Positions 43,775-54,620 of a stretch of DNA of 64,000 bases are shown piece after piece. Where the stretch lies: contig BQKZ01002296.1 of the NCBI GenBank assembly GCA_036244855.1, positions 1-64,000 of the forward strand, given 5' to 3'. The notes under the pieces are model-generated. The model saw nothing but the letters and a program-made list of their open reading frames with translations, made no database searches and was not told the origin of the DNA. Position 1 is the stretch's first letter, and each line of letters starts with the position of its first letter. The stretch is from Temnopleurus reevesii. Its lineage: Eukaryota > Echinodermata > Echinoidea > Temnopleuroida > Temnopleuridae. The position numbers were made by a program, and so were the translations under genes.

Positions 43775-43822
43775 TAACATGGTAACAACAACTGAAGATA
43801 TAGGACCAGTCATCAACGGAAG
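43775..43822 (+). CDS. QRICH2: QRICH2-like coding exon 20
   Basis: Acceptor TCTCTACAG, donor AG|GTGAGA, 48 nt, phase 2 in and out (residues about 970-985). Encodes NMVTTTEDIGPVINGR. Short, but splice sites and phase fit, and the family has a short link here between CGGSHT and the DGHIYKG motif. Confidence 0.85.
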
Positions 43823-43858
43823 GTGAGATATTCAATTTTTGCAAACTTTAATTGTTCA

Positions 43859-44038
43859 CAGTGAAAACTCGGTATAAAGAGATCTGATATAACAAAATAT
43901 CTGCAATAAAGAGGTAAAAATTATGGTCCCAGCTTTTTATAACTTATTGTTTTTTTTTAATTCTGCTATAAAGAGATTATTGCTATAACAAGGTACTTTT
44001 GAGGTTCCATAGCACCATGTTATACTAAGTTTCCACTG
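43859..44038. mobile_element. MITE with pogo/Tigger-like ends, copy 2
   Basis: Ends CAGTGAAAACTCGGTATAAAG and CTAAGTTTCCACTG, flanked by TA on the right; internal TATAACA/TGTTATA words mirrored. 180 bp, non-coding. Confidence 0.65.
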
Positions 44039-44553
44039 TATCACTAGAATAGTAGTTCACATTTTATACCAGAATGCCTTAGTTTGGATTTGGTTTTGCA
44101 AACGTGTACAAGGTACAATTTAATTCTGATAGTGCTATACGCAAATTCCTTGGAAGTATACCTTTTTTGGTGTCCTTGTGTGAATTTGATTTATGGAGGA
44201 AAAAAAATAAGAATAGAATAAGTTGTAGAATGTTGTAAAATAGAGCTCCAGGATTTATTTTAGATCTTTGAGTTAAACCATATTATCCCAATTAATTTTA
44301 TTTGATGATTATTTATACAATAATAGCCATACTTCAGTTTAGCTTATTTTTGGGGGTGGTAAAACCCATTTGTATAAAGGTCAATAAGTCAATATTCTTT
44401 CCAAAAAATAATCTTCCATCAAAGCTAAAGAAGAATATCCCAGTGTTTCTTGTTCCGTGTAATATGCTTCCATATTGTTGTGTACTCTATATTCAAGGGA
44501 AAATCATAATATCTAGAGATATTGACATAATACTATTTCATATATTTGTGCAG

Positions 44554-44704
44554 GATTGAAGCCGATATTCTAAGCAAAATCGTTAAAGAAATCAATTTGA
44601 CAGAAAATTGTTTAATATGTTCATGCAGGATTGAAGCCGATATTCTTAGCTAAATCGTAAAAGAAAAAAAAATTGACAGAAAATTGTTTAATATATTTGT
44701 GCAG
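44554..44704 (+). repeat. Two tandem 75-76 bp duplicates of the exon 21 acceptor and start
   Basis: Units start at 44554 and 44629, each preceded by TTTGTGCAG or TTCATGCAG and opening GATTGAAGCCGATATTC (RIEADI). The true exon starts with the same words at 44705. Entering at the first acceptor reads 25 codons in frame through unit 1, then stops at TAGC-TAA in unit 2. They are decoy acceptors unless spliced out. Confidence 0.7.
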
Positions 44705-44804
44705 GATTGAAGCAGACATTCAGGGCCAAGATGGTCATATATACAAGGCTCGACTCGACACAGGTCACATGACCGAGAGGCTTCCGACCCTTACACAGCC
44801 TAAG
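44705..44804 (+). CDS. QRICH2: QRICH2-like coding exon 21
   Basis: Acceptor TTTGTGCAG, donor AAG|GTTAGT, 100 nt, enters in phase 2 and leaves in phase 0 (residues about 986-1019). IEADIQGQDGHIYKARLDTG is the last conserved DUF4795 motif. Confidence 0.92.
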
Positions 44805-45741
44805 GTTAGTTACTTCATGCTGCTATTCCATGGGCCTGTAAACATAAAATCAAACTTACAATAAATATCAATCGTAAGTCTATGGCAAAACATCTATCAT
44901 AGAGATCTGATTAGTTTTAATTTTGTCAAATATCCTTTTTGTGACAAGCCCCGTGTTTTTATCAACTTGAATAAGCCTTCTAAAGAATTTTGTCTGCAAT
45001 TGTACACACTGGCCCGTATTCTGATATCAGGTTTAACTTAAACTAGAGTTTAAATATGTGGTTTAAGTATGGGAAGCCAAATGAGGCTTGAATCTATAAC
45101 AGTCGATGTTTAATTTACCAGCACATTTGGCACTCATAGTATTTAAAACTGTTTCGGAATACAAACTTCAATAGTTTTCTACATTATTAGAGTATGGGGA
45201 AAGAGAGCATTTAACATAAGAATTATACATTGTAAATACACTTTTGGCACTTTTGGCTATCCATACTTAAACCACAAATTTAGACGAGGGTTAACTTAAA
45301 CCTCGCTATCGGAATACGGGCCAAAGATTTTGTTGCATCAGTGAAAAATTTTCATAACCAATAAGAAAATTGCTTAAATACTGTAAATCAAATAAAAATC
45401 ACTGATAACTACCGATATTTGTAGTAATGTACAATGAAGTATAACCTTAAATTTTCCTAGATTTTTATGTCTTGTATTGACAAATAGAAGCTCATTTGTC
45501 ATATTTTTCAGTTGTATATTAAATATCAAGTGTAAATGTCTCCAAAATAAACAATTACAATCTTGAAATATTAAAATGAACCAAGCAAAATAATAGAAAT
45601 ACTGGTTAATTAAGCGACTCATGATGGACAGGCAGAGATTAAATTAATATTTTGCCAATAAGATTTTGAAAATGAGGAAAAACAGAAGTTGAATTTATTT
45701 TCTGTTGGTCACATCCTTTTTATTGTCCTTTTTTTTCACAG
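44805..45741 (+). other. QRICH2-like intron 21
   Basis: 937 bp with one 312 bp fold-back element (45011-45322); otherwise AT-rich. Confidence 0.55.
45011..45322. mobile_element. 312 bp fold-back element (GGCCCGTATTCTGA family), copy 2
   Basis: Ends GGCCCGTATTCTGATATCAG and CTCGCTATCGGAATACGGGCC; internal GTTTAAGTATGGGAAGCC and GGCTATCCATACTTAAACC mirrored. Confidence 0.75.
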
Positions 45742-46068
45742 ATGTCAATGCGATCCAAGTCACCGAGGGTAAGCAGTGCGAGGGGACGGCGCAGCCACCC
45801 ACCGTCGAGGCAAGCCCCCGAACCAGTAGATAACATCCCCATGCAACCAGCAGGCATCTCTGTACCGCACACGGGAACGACGAGGATACCGAACCGGCCC
45901 ACGTCTGCTAGGCCGGGGTCTGGCAGCAACCGGGGATCGCCAGTCACCGCCCCCGCCAACACAGAGGTGGAAACGGGGGCACCGCCTCCCCCTACCCCGA
46001 GAGATGCCCAACCAGAAACAATCACCGTACCCCAACCCCCTATAGATGGATCTTCTGAACAATCATAG
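45742..46068 (+). CDS. QRICH2: QRICH2-like coding exon 22 (C-terminal tail and stop)
   Basis: Acceptor TTTTTCACAG, phase 0, 108 codons and TAG at 46066-46068. A low-complexity tail rich in Pro, Ser, Thr and Arg (SMRSKSPRVSSARGRRSHPP; later GAPPPPTPRDAQ), probably disordered. Clearly GC- and CpG-richer than its surroundings; this also opens long shadow frames on the minus strand that I do not call. Confidence 0.88.
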   Translation: MSMRSKSPRVSSARGRRSHPPSRQAPEPVDNIPMQPAGISVPHTGTTRIPNRPTSARPGSGSNRGSPVTAPANTEVETGAPPPPTPRDAQPETITVPQPPIDGSSEQS

Positions 46069-46885
46069 CATTAATTATTTCTGACATTTCAGTCATATCC
46101 TATCGATTAGAATGAATTTGCATCATTTATTTCGCTTTAACTCTAACTCGTGCAACCAACCATCCATCATATTTGCATACATTTAAAGTGTTTGTTTTTT
46201 CTAACATTATCTCACAAGTGTTGCAATATTAAAAGTTCCCGTCCAAGCTTGTAGCAACTTAATTTTCCTACATTCACACACATCAAGATACTGTAAATAA
46301 TGTTTTAACACCATATTCATTCAATAGGAAAGCATAGAAGTTGTATATCATATTCACACCCATATTGCACTTGGTGTTTGGAAACTACATTCTGGGAAGA
46401 TTGTGAAAATCCTGATTTTTAATTGCACAAAATATGATATTTTGACTATATTATTCTTTAGGTTTGCTACGCACAGATCTGCTGTCTATTTTCATACAAA
46501 TCACAAATCATTCTTAGACTAAATTACTTGTGTCTTCATCAGCATTTATTGATTCGTAGTGTAATAGCAAGATTGCACATGCCTTATATGAACAGTGATG
46601 CCTTCTGTCTAAGGTTGAATATACTTTGTATATAAATACTCTTTCACAGTATTACAAAATGCATCATGTTATTTGAAATATAGGTGTCAACACCACCATG
46701 TAATTGTTGTCTAAATGTGATACCGTCCATATAGTTATACATGTATCTTGCGCCTATATATGTTTCACCAAAATGCCTATTTTGTAAATACAAAATGCCA
46801 AATCATATTTTATTGAAAGTGTGTTTAATGAAATCTTCAATTCCATCCATATTTCTTTTCTATAGAAAATTATACGGAGCAGAGA

Positions 46886-46962
46886 GAAAGAGAGAGAGAG
46901 AGAGTGTGTGAAAGAAAAGGGAGAGAGAGAGAGAGCAGGAGAGAGAGAGAGACTGAGAAAGC
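46886..46962. repeat. (GA)n microsatellite
   Basis: Interrupted GA/AG tract in the QRICH2 3' flank. Confidence 0.9.
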
Positions 46963-47382
46963 TAGAGGCAATCTAAATCATGTTTACATGCTCTCATTTG
47001 TACTCTATTTATAAATTATTGTACTTATGAAATATCAAAAGTTTTATTAAACAAGTTATCCATTTTATTATCATGATTATCAAAAGTAGGTTATATGTGA
47101 CTATATGATGTACTAGATATATATAAATCACTTTCAATTGGAACTCTGTCCTCCTGATACAGTTTTCTTCCATCTAAGAGTTTGTTGTGAAATCAAAGAG
47201 ATTATGTGTGATGAAAAGCATTTACATAAGTCCATTTCTGCTGGTTCAGTTTTTATAGATGGATATAGATTTGATTTTGTGAATTTCCTGTGATTGATGT
47301 GAAAATAAGAGCAATTCCGCCATCCTGACCTAAAGTGCAACCTAATGTACTGTCAACTCTGCCTAAGTCGAACTTTCAAAGT

Positions 47383-47953
47383 TTAAAGGGGAATTACACC
47401 CAGACAATTATGTACTGTCAATAAATGAAGAAAAATCATATGAACAAACTGTGAAAATTTGAGCAAAATCGGATAATCCGTTTAAAAGATATGAATTTCA
47501 AAGTTATCATTTCCACCTGTGCTGGGCATCCTTGAATTGGCATGCGTATAGCTAATTAGCATAACCTGTGATGTCATACATGGAGAACTCCTCATTCACT
47601 TTTATATAAATTTATTGAAAATGGATCAATATCACATTTCAAATGAGGAATCAACACAGTTCTTTCTGGAATGCTTGCAGAATTGATGTGGCTATAATAT
47701 ATATAACCGAAGAAACAAAGGAAAATGTGAAATTTTGTGTACAAAGCGAATGGAGAGTTTTCCATGTTGGCAGCCATTTTGTGCTTGTACGTTTACCCAT
47801 TTAAGGAGCCCGTGACGGATGTAAATAAAAACTTTGAAAATTCATAACTTTTGAATGGATTATCCGATTTTGCTCAAATTTTCACAGTTTGTTCATCTTA
47901 TTTTCCTTCATTTAATGATAGCAATTTAATGTCTGAGTGTAATTCCCCTTTAA
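47383..47953. mobile_element. TTAA-flanked fold-back element, long copy
   Basis: Same ends as 13706-14067 (TTAAAGGGGAATTACACCC and GAGTGTAATTCCCCTTTAA) with an extra internal segment, 571 bp. Arms share AAATTTGAGCAAAATCGG / CCGATTTTGCTCAAATTT. Non-coding. Confidence 0.75.
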
Positions 47954-48021
47954 TAATTGCCTTAGTCAATGTAATTTTTAGACCAAGTCATAGAAAACCT
48001 GTGTTATTTACCACTTCTAAT

Positions 48022-48172
48022 GGGGTGTTGCTCATAATCAACTGCAAATGAACTGCAACTTTGCGAATTGTAACGCGCATTTTCATTTGCGCGTGGTGTG
48101 TGCGCATTTAACAAGACGCGCATGAAGCAATGATTTTGATTGGAATTTCCGATCAAGTGCAACTTGCGATCT
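48022..48172. mobile_element. GGGGTGTTG fold-back family, copy a (right end truncated)
   Basis: Opens GGGGTGTTGCTCATAATCAACTGC and contains the family core (GAACTGCAACTTTGCGAATTG, GCGCATTTAACAAGACGCGC, TTTTGATTGG). The matching right end is lost after TGCAACTTGCGATC. Other copies: 57683, 59714, 60215, 63309. Confidence 0.65.
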
Positions 48173-48352
48173 AAGTCTAATATCTCATAAGTCAAAGAAA
48201 TGTTTGTGATCCCAAGAGATTTGACTTGTACAGAGTTACCTGTATACCACTTTGACTTGATCTTCACCCTTTGACTACTGAAACCAGGTCGCTCCTGTGC
48301 AAAGTCTATGGAAATTACAGAACTTAGTAGTGAATGGATTAAGTACACTGTA

Positions 48353-48627
48353 CAGTATAACCTCGTTGTAACAAGCTCCTTGGGGCCAGAGAGACCCTCT
48401 TTATATTGAAACCTTGTTTATATATCAGGGCCAAAATACAATAAAATACAAAGAAATGGGACCCCATTGGAAATAAGCCTTCAGCTTTCATGGGATATAT
48501 CCTTGTCATTGTATTTTTCTTGCATTATGACGCATAAAATCAAATCAAATCAAATCAAATCGAAGAAAATTACCTTGATATGACGAGAGCTTGTTATATC
48601 AGTGCTCTTTTAAAAGAGTTTCAACTG
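48353..48627. mobile_element. MITE with pogo/Tigger-like ends, copy 3
   Basis: Ends CAGTATAACCTCGTTGTAACAA and AAAAGAGTTTCAACTG between TA dinucleotides; TATATCAGGGCC and AGCTTGTTATATCAG words inside; includes a short (TCAAA)n run. Confidence 0.65.
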
Positions 48628-49642
48628 TAAATGTATATCTTAATGATGAAATGTGCATCTTTGCTTAACAACTCTTGTATTTTGTAATCTTTATTTGGAC
48701 TGTCAACCATTATGATTTTGAATTTTTTGCTCATGTCTAATCTAGTTTCTTATCCTTAGCAGCTCTGCTATTGTGCAGTGAAAAAAATAATAAAAATGTG
48801 CACGTTCTATCACAATGAAATACCAAGTACCCTGTATGAATACTGTTCCTTGTTTGAAAATTGATAGTTGTTCTTTAAGAAATAATTTTCTACTTGAGTT
48901 GTAATTGAGTGCCTTGAGAATATGATTAGGATGGAAAATGCGCCATGTAAGAACCATGTAATATTATTGTTATTATTATCAGATGTTTACCAAAAGAAAT
49001 AGTTTGATATTGGTTTTCTACATTATTCACCAATGTGTTTACTTTCAAAACTTTCTGAACCAGTTTTGGTATGAGAAGATATATATTTTAAAGAATATGT
49101 GTTAAAAACAACTGCAAATATATCTATAAATCTTGAAACAGGGTTTGTTTTGAAGTGCCTTGAATGTAAGTGTTAGAATTGATTTTAAATCTGGAGTAGT
49201 TTTCTGAAAACTTTGCTAGCTTGTTGTAATGACACTGTATACACAACATTTTGATTAAACAATCTCAGAAGAATTCTCAAACAAACCTGTCTGTTGTATC
49301 TAAGCATATGTTGAAAAATCAACCAATAATGCAAGATTAAAGAAAGTTACTCAAGAACTATCAAGAAATCTGTGAAGATTGAAGTAAGGATCCCCAGTCC
49401 TTATAATTTCAGCACTCTTGTCCAGGGAGGTAACATTTTACATTTTAGTTCTTATGAAGCTTTAAACATTGATATTGAAACCTATTGCTTTCACAGCGTA
49501 CTTAATGTTAATTGAAGAGATTTAGTTACTTGTCTCATGATGTGCAAACGTAGAATGTTAGTTGAATGATATTTTGGCTGCTGTAAACTGCTAGCCTTCA
49601 TCAGACTATAATGAGCATAGACCACGCTGCGTGCGCCTTATA

Positions 49643-49823
49643 CAGTGAAACCTCTTTATAACGAGGTCCTGGGGACCATGAAAATTACCTTGTTATATCA
49701 GGTTCCTCACTTTATCAGGGTAAGAAAACAAAGAACTATAAAGAGCTGGGACAAAAAAAAAACAACGTCTTGTTATAACAGGTATCTCGCTATATCCGAC
49801 CTCTTTATAACGAGGTTCCACTG
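49643..49823. mobile_element. MITE with pogo/Tigger-like ends, copy 4
   Basis: Ends CAGTGAAACCTCTTTATAACG and TTATAACGAGGTTCCACTG flanked by TA. The cleanest copy: 181 bp with near-perfect inverted ends. Confidence 0.75.
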
Positions 49824-50042
49824 TATTGACATTAATATTAAAATTAATATTATAGTACATACTAAATATTCAGATGCTATTTGGGATCAAGCAAATGAGA
49901 TCTTTTAGATGAACGCAGTGCTACAGGATGTGTTTAACTTGGATAAGAAATACTGAAATTTGAAGGAATGAATACGTATTGTTGCTTTTGCGCAAGTAAT
50001 TGTCATCATGCATGAAAATCATATTTAGTGATTATATCTAAG

Positions 50043-50319
50043 CAATGAGAAGAAGGCTTCACAGTAAAACAAGTTATCTTTCTTGGAAATGTGAATGGTC
50101 CTGAAAAGGACCTACCCACTCTCGCTGTTTCGACCAGAAGTCAATAAATTGGCCACTCGATCCTGACTTTACTCATCTCCTGAAGATGATGAGAACATGC
50201 TCATTGAATTGTCGAGAGTGGGTTGGTACTTTTCAGGACCACTCACATTTCCAAGAAAGATAACTCATTGTACCGTGAAACCTTCTCATTATTCATCCAC
50301 GAGTGAAACCTTCAAGCAA
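50043..50319. mobile_element. Fold-back element with histone-type 3' end signals, copy 2
   Basis: Left arm, minus strand: stem-loop 50112-50097 (reads GGTCCTTTTCAGGACC) then CAAGAAAGA at 50085-50077. Right arm, plus strand: 50225-50240 reads GGTACTTTTCAGGACC, with one stem mismatch, then CAAGAAAGA at 50252-50260. The arms extend outward to GAGTGAAACCTTCAAGCAA. Same layout as 35254-35504, so this is a dispersed family. Confidence 0.75.
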
Positions 50320-51354
50320 TATATATCTATGTAAGCAAAGTTTTCAGAATACAGCCCATTATATATGTTTTGCAGCTGCCTATACATGTAAAAAGAATCA
50401 TGATACCTAATACCTAACAGCGTAGGAGTTGTTTGTGTCTTTCCATTAGATGGCCCCAAAGTATGGTTGCCAATGCAAATTGGGTCAAACAATAGACTTC
50501 ATATCAAACTGAATTGCATGAAATTAGAACATTTTGCTTACAAGTTCTTCGACAAAAATATTTAATCCATTTTATTTCCTCAAAGTTTGCGATGTATTAT
50601 GAACATTTGCTCCGTTAGCAACAAGAGCTGCTGGGATAAAAAATAAATCAATTGATTACTGTAGAAACAGAAATCTGCACAAGTATTTAATTTTTTCAAA
50701 TTTTACAAATTGTCAATACTGAAAAATTGTTATTATTATCATATATTAGACAAATTCTATCAACAGAAGAAAGTTCTCAGAGCTACACCCAGTGCACTCA
50801 TTACTAAAAAAAAAAAAGAAGAAAAAAGGAAAAAAATAATATGCTTGCAAAAGTTTAGAGTTTCTAAATGTTTAATGCTATGTACTATAACTGTCTGCAG
50901 TTTATGGAAGCCCCAAACAAGTGAATTGGCAATCACTTTATTTTTGCAAATGATTCATGTTGAAAGAAAATGTTGGTTTTAGACTGTCTGTCAATTACCC
51001 ACTGCCCGAATGATTATCTAACTTTGTCCAGTTTGTCAACATCATATTTATGAATACCTTGTTTGGTACATGAAACTATTCAAAATAGTTTGTTATCTTA
51101 GATCTCTTATGGAATTGAACTGCACATTTATAGATGTCTGATGTATTTCACACTGATGTTTTTCACAGTGCAAGCATGATCCTGACTTTGTATGTTCAAA
51201 ATAAAAATAAGTATCTAGAAAGAAACACTAATTTTGCATGTATTATTTTGTTATGAATGTTACACAGATAAACAAAGCAGGAAGAGAAAGGAACCTCATG
51301 GATATAATCAGATTTTATAATACATTCAAACATACAGTGGTCAATATTATGGTA

Positions 51355-51533
51355 CAGTGGTAACTCACTATAACGAGGTGCTTGGGTCCATCAAAAATAC
51401 ATTGTTATAGCAATAATCTCTTTATAGCAGAGTTAAAAAAACAATAAGTTATTAAGAACTGGGACCAGATTTTTTTACCTCTATTTATCAGATATTTCAA
51501 TATATCAGTTCTCTTTATACCAAGTTTCCACTG
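51355..51533. mobile_element. MITE with pogo/Tigger-like ends, copy 5
   Basis: Ends CAGTGGTAACTCACTATAACG and CTTTATACCAAGTTTCCACTG, flanked by TA; 179 bp. Confidence 0.65.
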
Positions 51534-51539
51534 TACTGA

Positions 51540-53570
51540 AGAGATTCAAAAGGAAAAAGGACAGGCTTTTAGAGTAGAGTAAAGAGACAGAAATATGGGG
51601 GTAAAAATCGGAGCAGAAGTAATTTATAACAATTGGATAGTTTTTCAACAAACTTGTTTCTGTCTTCAATACATTCAAATCTTCAGTAGATCATGCTCCT
51701 AGTTATATGAAAGATAGTGAAAAAGAAAAGCGGGATTCTCCAGAAGATCATGGCCCATGTCATATTACAGAATGAGAAAAATAGAGAAGAGGAGGCTTAA
51801 AGAGTAGAATGAACATGGTGTTAAGTATTTCCGTAAAATATGATTTGGGTTGTCAGGTTATGGAACAATAGATACGTACGCCGTGTATTGAACTGTACCA
51901 ACAGAACAAGAACAAGCTGATTCCGATTTGAATAGATTTGAATAGCATTACAAAGGAGCGTTGAATTGGTGATTGACATAATTTTACAGAAATAGATTAT
52001 ATCGTGTTCGTAATGAGAGAGTACATGTATAAAGAGAGGGAAGAACAGGTGAAGAGCGGAGAAGAAGTAATCCAAAAGAATGAAACACGGTGTAATCTAT
52101 TTCCGAAAAATCAGCCAAATGCCAATTTACTGCTCCTTTGTAATGCTATTCAAATCATAGCTGGCTTGTTATTGTTGTGTCCGCACAGTTCAATACAGTG
52201 CGTACTGCTCTATTGTCCATGACCCATTTTATTTTGCGGAAATAGTTTATATCGTGTTATGGGTGGTGTTAAACAAACTTAATTCTCATTTTGATGCATT
52301 CAAATCTTCATTTTACCATTGTCCATATCTGACTAAAGAGATTGAAATAACATAGGCGGAGTCTTTCAGAGTAGAAAATGTAGAGAAAGTAGAGGGCAAT
52401 GGCGTTGTACAGTGGAGCAGCATTATTTTGGATGAATAGTTGGATTTAAACAAACTTGATTCTGATTTTGATACATTCAAATCTTCAGTAGATCATGGTC
52501 CACACCGTCCTAAAGAGAGTCAGCAACAAAAAGAGGCTTGCAGAGTAGATACGAGGGTCTAATAAGTAACCCACTGCTCTAGTCTCGCGCACTGCTTTTT
52601 TTTGTACAAAGTCTGTATGAGGTCCCCCGCCGCTGACTATATATACGCAAGTCTATGGAGGCCAGGGTGGACTATTTCACGTATGAATTTGGATAGAGAA
52701 AGAGAGAAGATACCAAATGGAGGAAACAGAGAGGGATGTGTAGAATGGAGTAAAGTTATTTACGGTAGAAGAATATAAGATTTTAACAAATTGCATTTTC
52801 TTTTCAACGCATTCTAATCTGAGTAGATCATGGTCCTATTTACATGAAAGGGAGTTGAACAGGAAAAGCGGGAAAAGTTACTGGCGTGTAGAATAGAGTA
52901 AAGAGAAACAAAGAAGGGGGGGGGGGAGAAAATGAGAAAGAGAGAGAGAGAGAGATGGAGAAGTGGTAGACGAGTGGAGGTAGGAATTGGAGGAATGGTC
53001 CTAGTTACATGAAAGAGAGTTAAAAGAAAAAGCTGGATACTTGTAGAGTAGAGTTATTGGAGTGAAAAGAAAAGTTAGTGGCTTATAGAATAGAGTAAAG
53101 AGAAACAAAGAAGGGGAGAGAGAGAGAGAGAGAAAAAGAGAGAGAGAGGAGGGGGGGGGGACGGAGAAGTGGTAGATGAGTGGAGCAGGTAGGAATTGGA
53201 AGAATAATTTTTTTTTATAAACTTGACTTGGGCATGTGGGTTCAAAGCACCCTGATAGAAGTAAAAAAAAAAAAGAAAGTATCTTCTCTCCTCCCATCCC
53301 TCCCCTCTTCACTCCGTTTATTGCCCCTCCCTGAATTATTTATTTATTTTTTAATTGAATCACTCACTTCCCCTCTATCCATTTTACACGATATAAACTA
53401 TTTCCGAAAAATTAAGTAGAACGCAAATTCAATGCTCCTTTGTAATGCTATTCAAATCGGAACCGGCTTGTCATGGCTGTTTCCGCACAGTTGAATACAC
53501 GGCGTACGGATCTATTGTCTGCATTCTACTTGATTTTTCTGAAATAGTTTATATCGTGTTATTTCTTCTT
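51540..53570. repeat. GA-rich region with repeated and inverted blocks
   Basis: A block reading GGAGCATTGAATT... to ...TATTGTCCAT is present inverted at about 51828-51980, direct at about 52100-52245 and direct again at about 53400-53565 (shared word CTCCTTTGTAATGCTATTCAAAT or its complement). Between them, direct repeats such as CATTCAAATCTTCAGTAGATCATG (near 51670 and 52483), GAATAGAGTAAAGAGAAACAAAGAAGG (near 52891 and 53090) and GA microsatellites. Open frames here are repeat-derived. Confidence 0.6.
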
Positions 53571-53697
53571 TCATTTACTCCCCCCTCTCATTGCCACACT
53601 CTTCTTCTACCTAACGATGCTTCTTTTATCTCTTTATTATCATAATTTTTCAATTCAAACTTTCTTCCTCTATCCCTCATTATACCAAAAACATACT

Positions 53698-53877
53698 GGG
53701 GCCGATTGCTCGAAATGGTCGTAGCTATCCGCTTCTCGCTAAGACGTCTGGACTTCTTGTGCCACCCTCTCAACATAGACATTTGCATTGTTACTACAAT
53801 GTTAAGAGGGTGGCACAAGAACTTAAGATGCCTTCGCATGAAGCGGATAGCTTAAACTATTTCGTGCAATTGGCCCC
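53698..53877. mobile_element. 180 bp fold-back element (GGGGCCGATTGC ends)
   Basis: Ends GGGGCCGATTGCTCGAAATGG and TTTCGTGCAATTGGCCCC; GCTATCCGCTTC/GAAGCGGATAGC and TTGTGCCACCCTCT/AGAGGGTGGCACAA mirrored inside. Confidence 0.75.
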
Positions 53878-54474
53878 TGGAAGAATTGTAAGACTGCAAT
53901 ATTGCATAAATTTCATCATCACTTAGATGAATATCAATAATTTAATCATAATATGCATACATCAGAGAAATATTCGTGTTTTTTTTTTGACAAGGTTGGT
54001 AATAGTTCAATCCAAGGTATATACATTGATAGGAATACATGATATTGGCACATGTTTTTAGCAATATAGATGAATTAGAATACAATATATCTAATATTTG
54101 ATGTCTTAACATACAAAAATTCAAACTACGTTATTTGCCTGTAATGCAACATTTTGTTCCAGCAAACACACTTGAATCACTTATAACTTGTAGATAATAT
54201 ACTTCAAATTGCAGAGATATGGAGATAGGGAAGTTTAGAAAATAAAGTCAAATTCTGTGTTGAATCAATTTCCAGAGACAATGCTCATCCTTCTCTCATT
54301 CTTCCCCTTTTTTTCGTTGAAAATTTCAAACAGAAATCCGGTTTTTGAAAAATCCCTGACTGGGAGGCCAGATAAAAGAGAGTGAAACTTAACAAAATTA
54401 AAGAACCCCTCAACATCTTCCTATTTTTAAAACATACAAGTTATTGAGGGACTGTATGCAAAAATCTGATCTGA

Positions 54475-54620
54475 GCCCCGTATCATAAAGGTTTGCGATT
54501 AATCGCTATATGATTTTGCGATCGATTTCAAATTTCAGTACATGATTTGTCATAGACTTGCGATTGATATCAATCGCTATCAGATTAGCAATCGATCGCA
54601 AACCTTTATGTTACGGGGCC
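54475..54620. mobile_element. 146 bp fold-back element (GCCCCGTATCATAAAGG ends)
   Basis: Ends GCCCCGTATCATAAAGGTTT and AAACCTTTATGTTACGGGGC; ATTGCGATC-type words (GCGATTGATATCAATCGC) form an inner palindrome. Confidence 0.75.

Larger units (their letters stand above)
43823..44704 (+). other. QRICH2-like intron 20
   Basis: 882 bp: a pogo-end MITE (43859-44038) and, at its end, two tandem copies of the exon 21 acceptor and exon start. Confidence 0.6.
5160..46068 (+). other. QRICH2: QRICH2/C16orf96-family gene, whole transcription unit (22 coding exons)
   Basis: Vertebrate QRICH2 is needed to build the sperm flagellum; QRICH2 and C16orf96 share the DUF4795 region. I chained the coding exons by splice sites and phase: 579+126+96+141+51+54+180+135+198+246+123+75+111+173+60+102+210+141+108+48+100+327 nt = 3,384 nt, 1,127 codons plus stop. 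The N-terminus (NFTELIDLSLGTPEVVNYKG) is the conserved family start. Residues about 194-760 are largely predicted coiled coil. The DUF4795 core follows: NKLDRMELDPLK, FHCISCDRPLD, RPYTTFELEQIR, CGGSHTMTFPHRR, DGHIYKARLDT. The tail from about residue 1020 is Pro/Ser/Arg-rich and disordered. The glutamine-rich block that names the vertebrate protein is not seen. The exon 1 duplicate, and the exon 17 copies at 32714 and 34761, must not be counted twice. Confidence 0.88.

Noticed and set aside
45720..46062. Two 100-codon minus-strand frames opposite QRICH2 exon 22
   Set aside because: Shadows of a GC-rich proline-coding exon.
50170..50225. Possible hammerhead ribozyme in the centre of the histone-signal fold-back (CTGAAGA ... 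GAA)
   Set aside because: A CTGANGA-like word and a GATGAG/CTCAT hairpin are present, but a bulge disrupts stem II and there is no room for stem III before the GTC.
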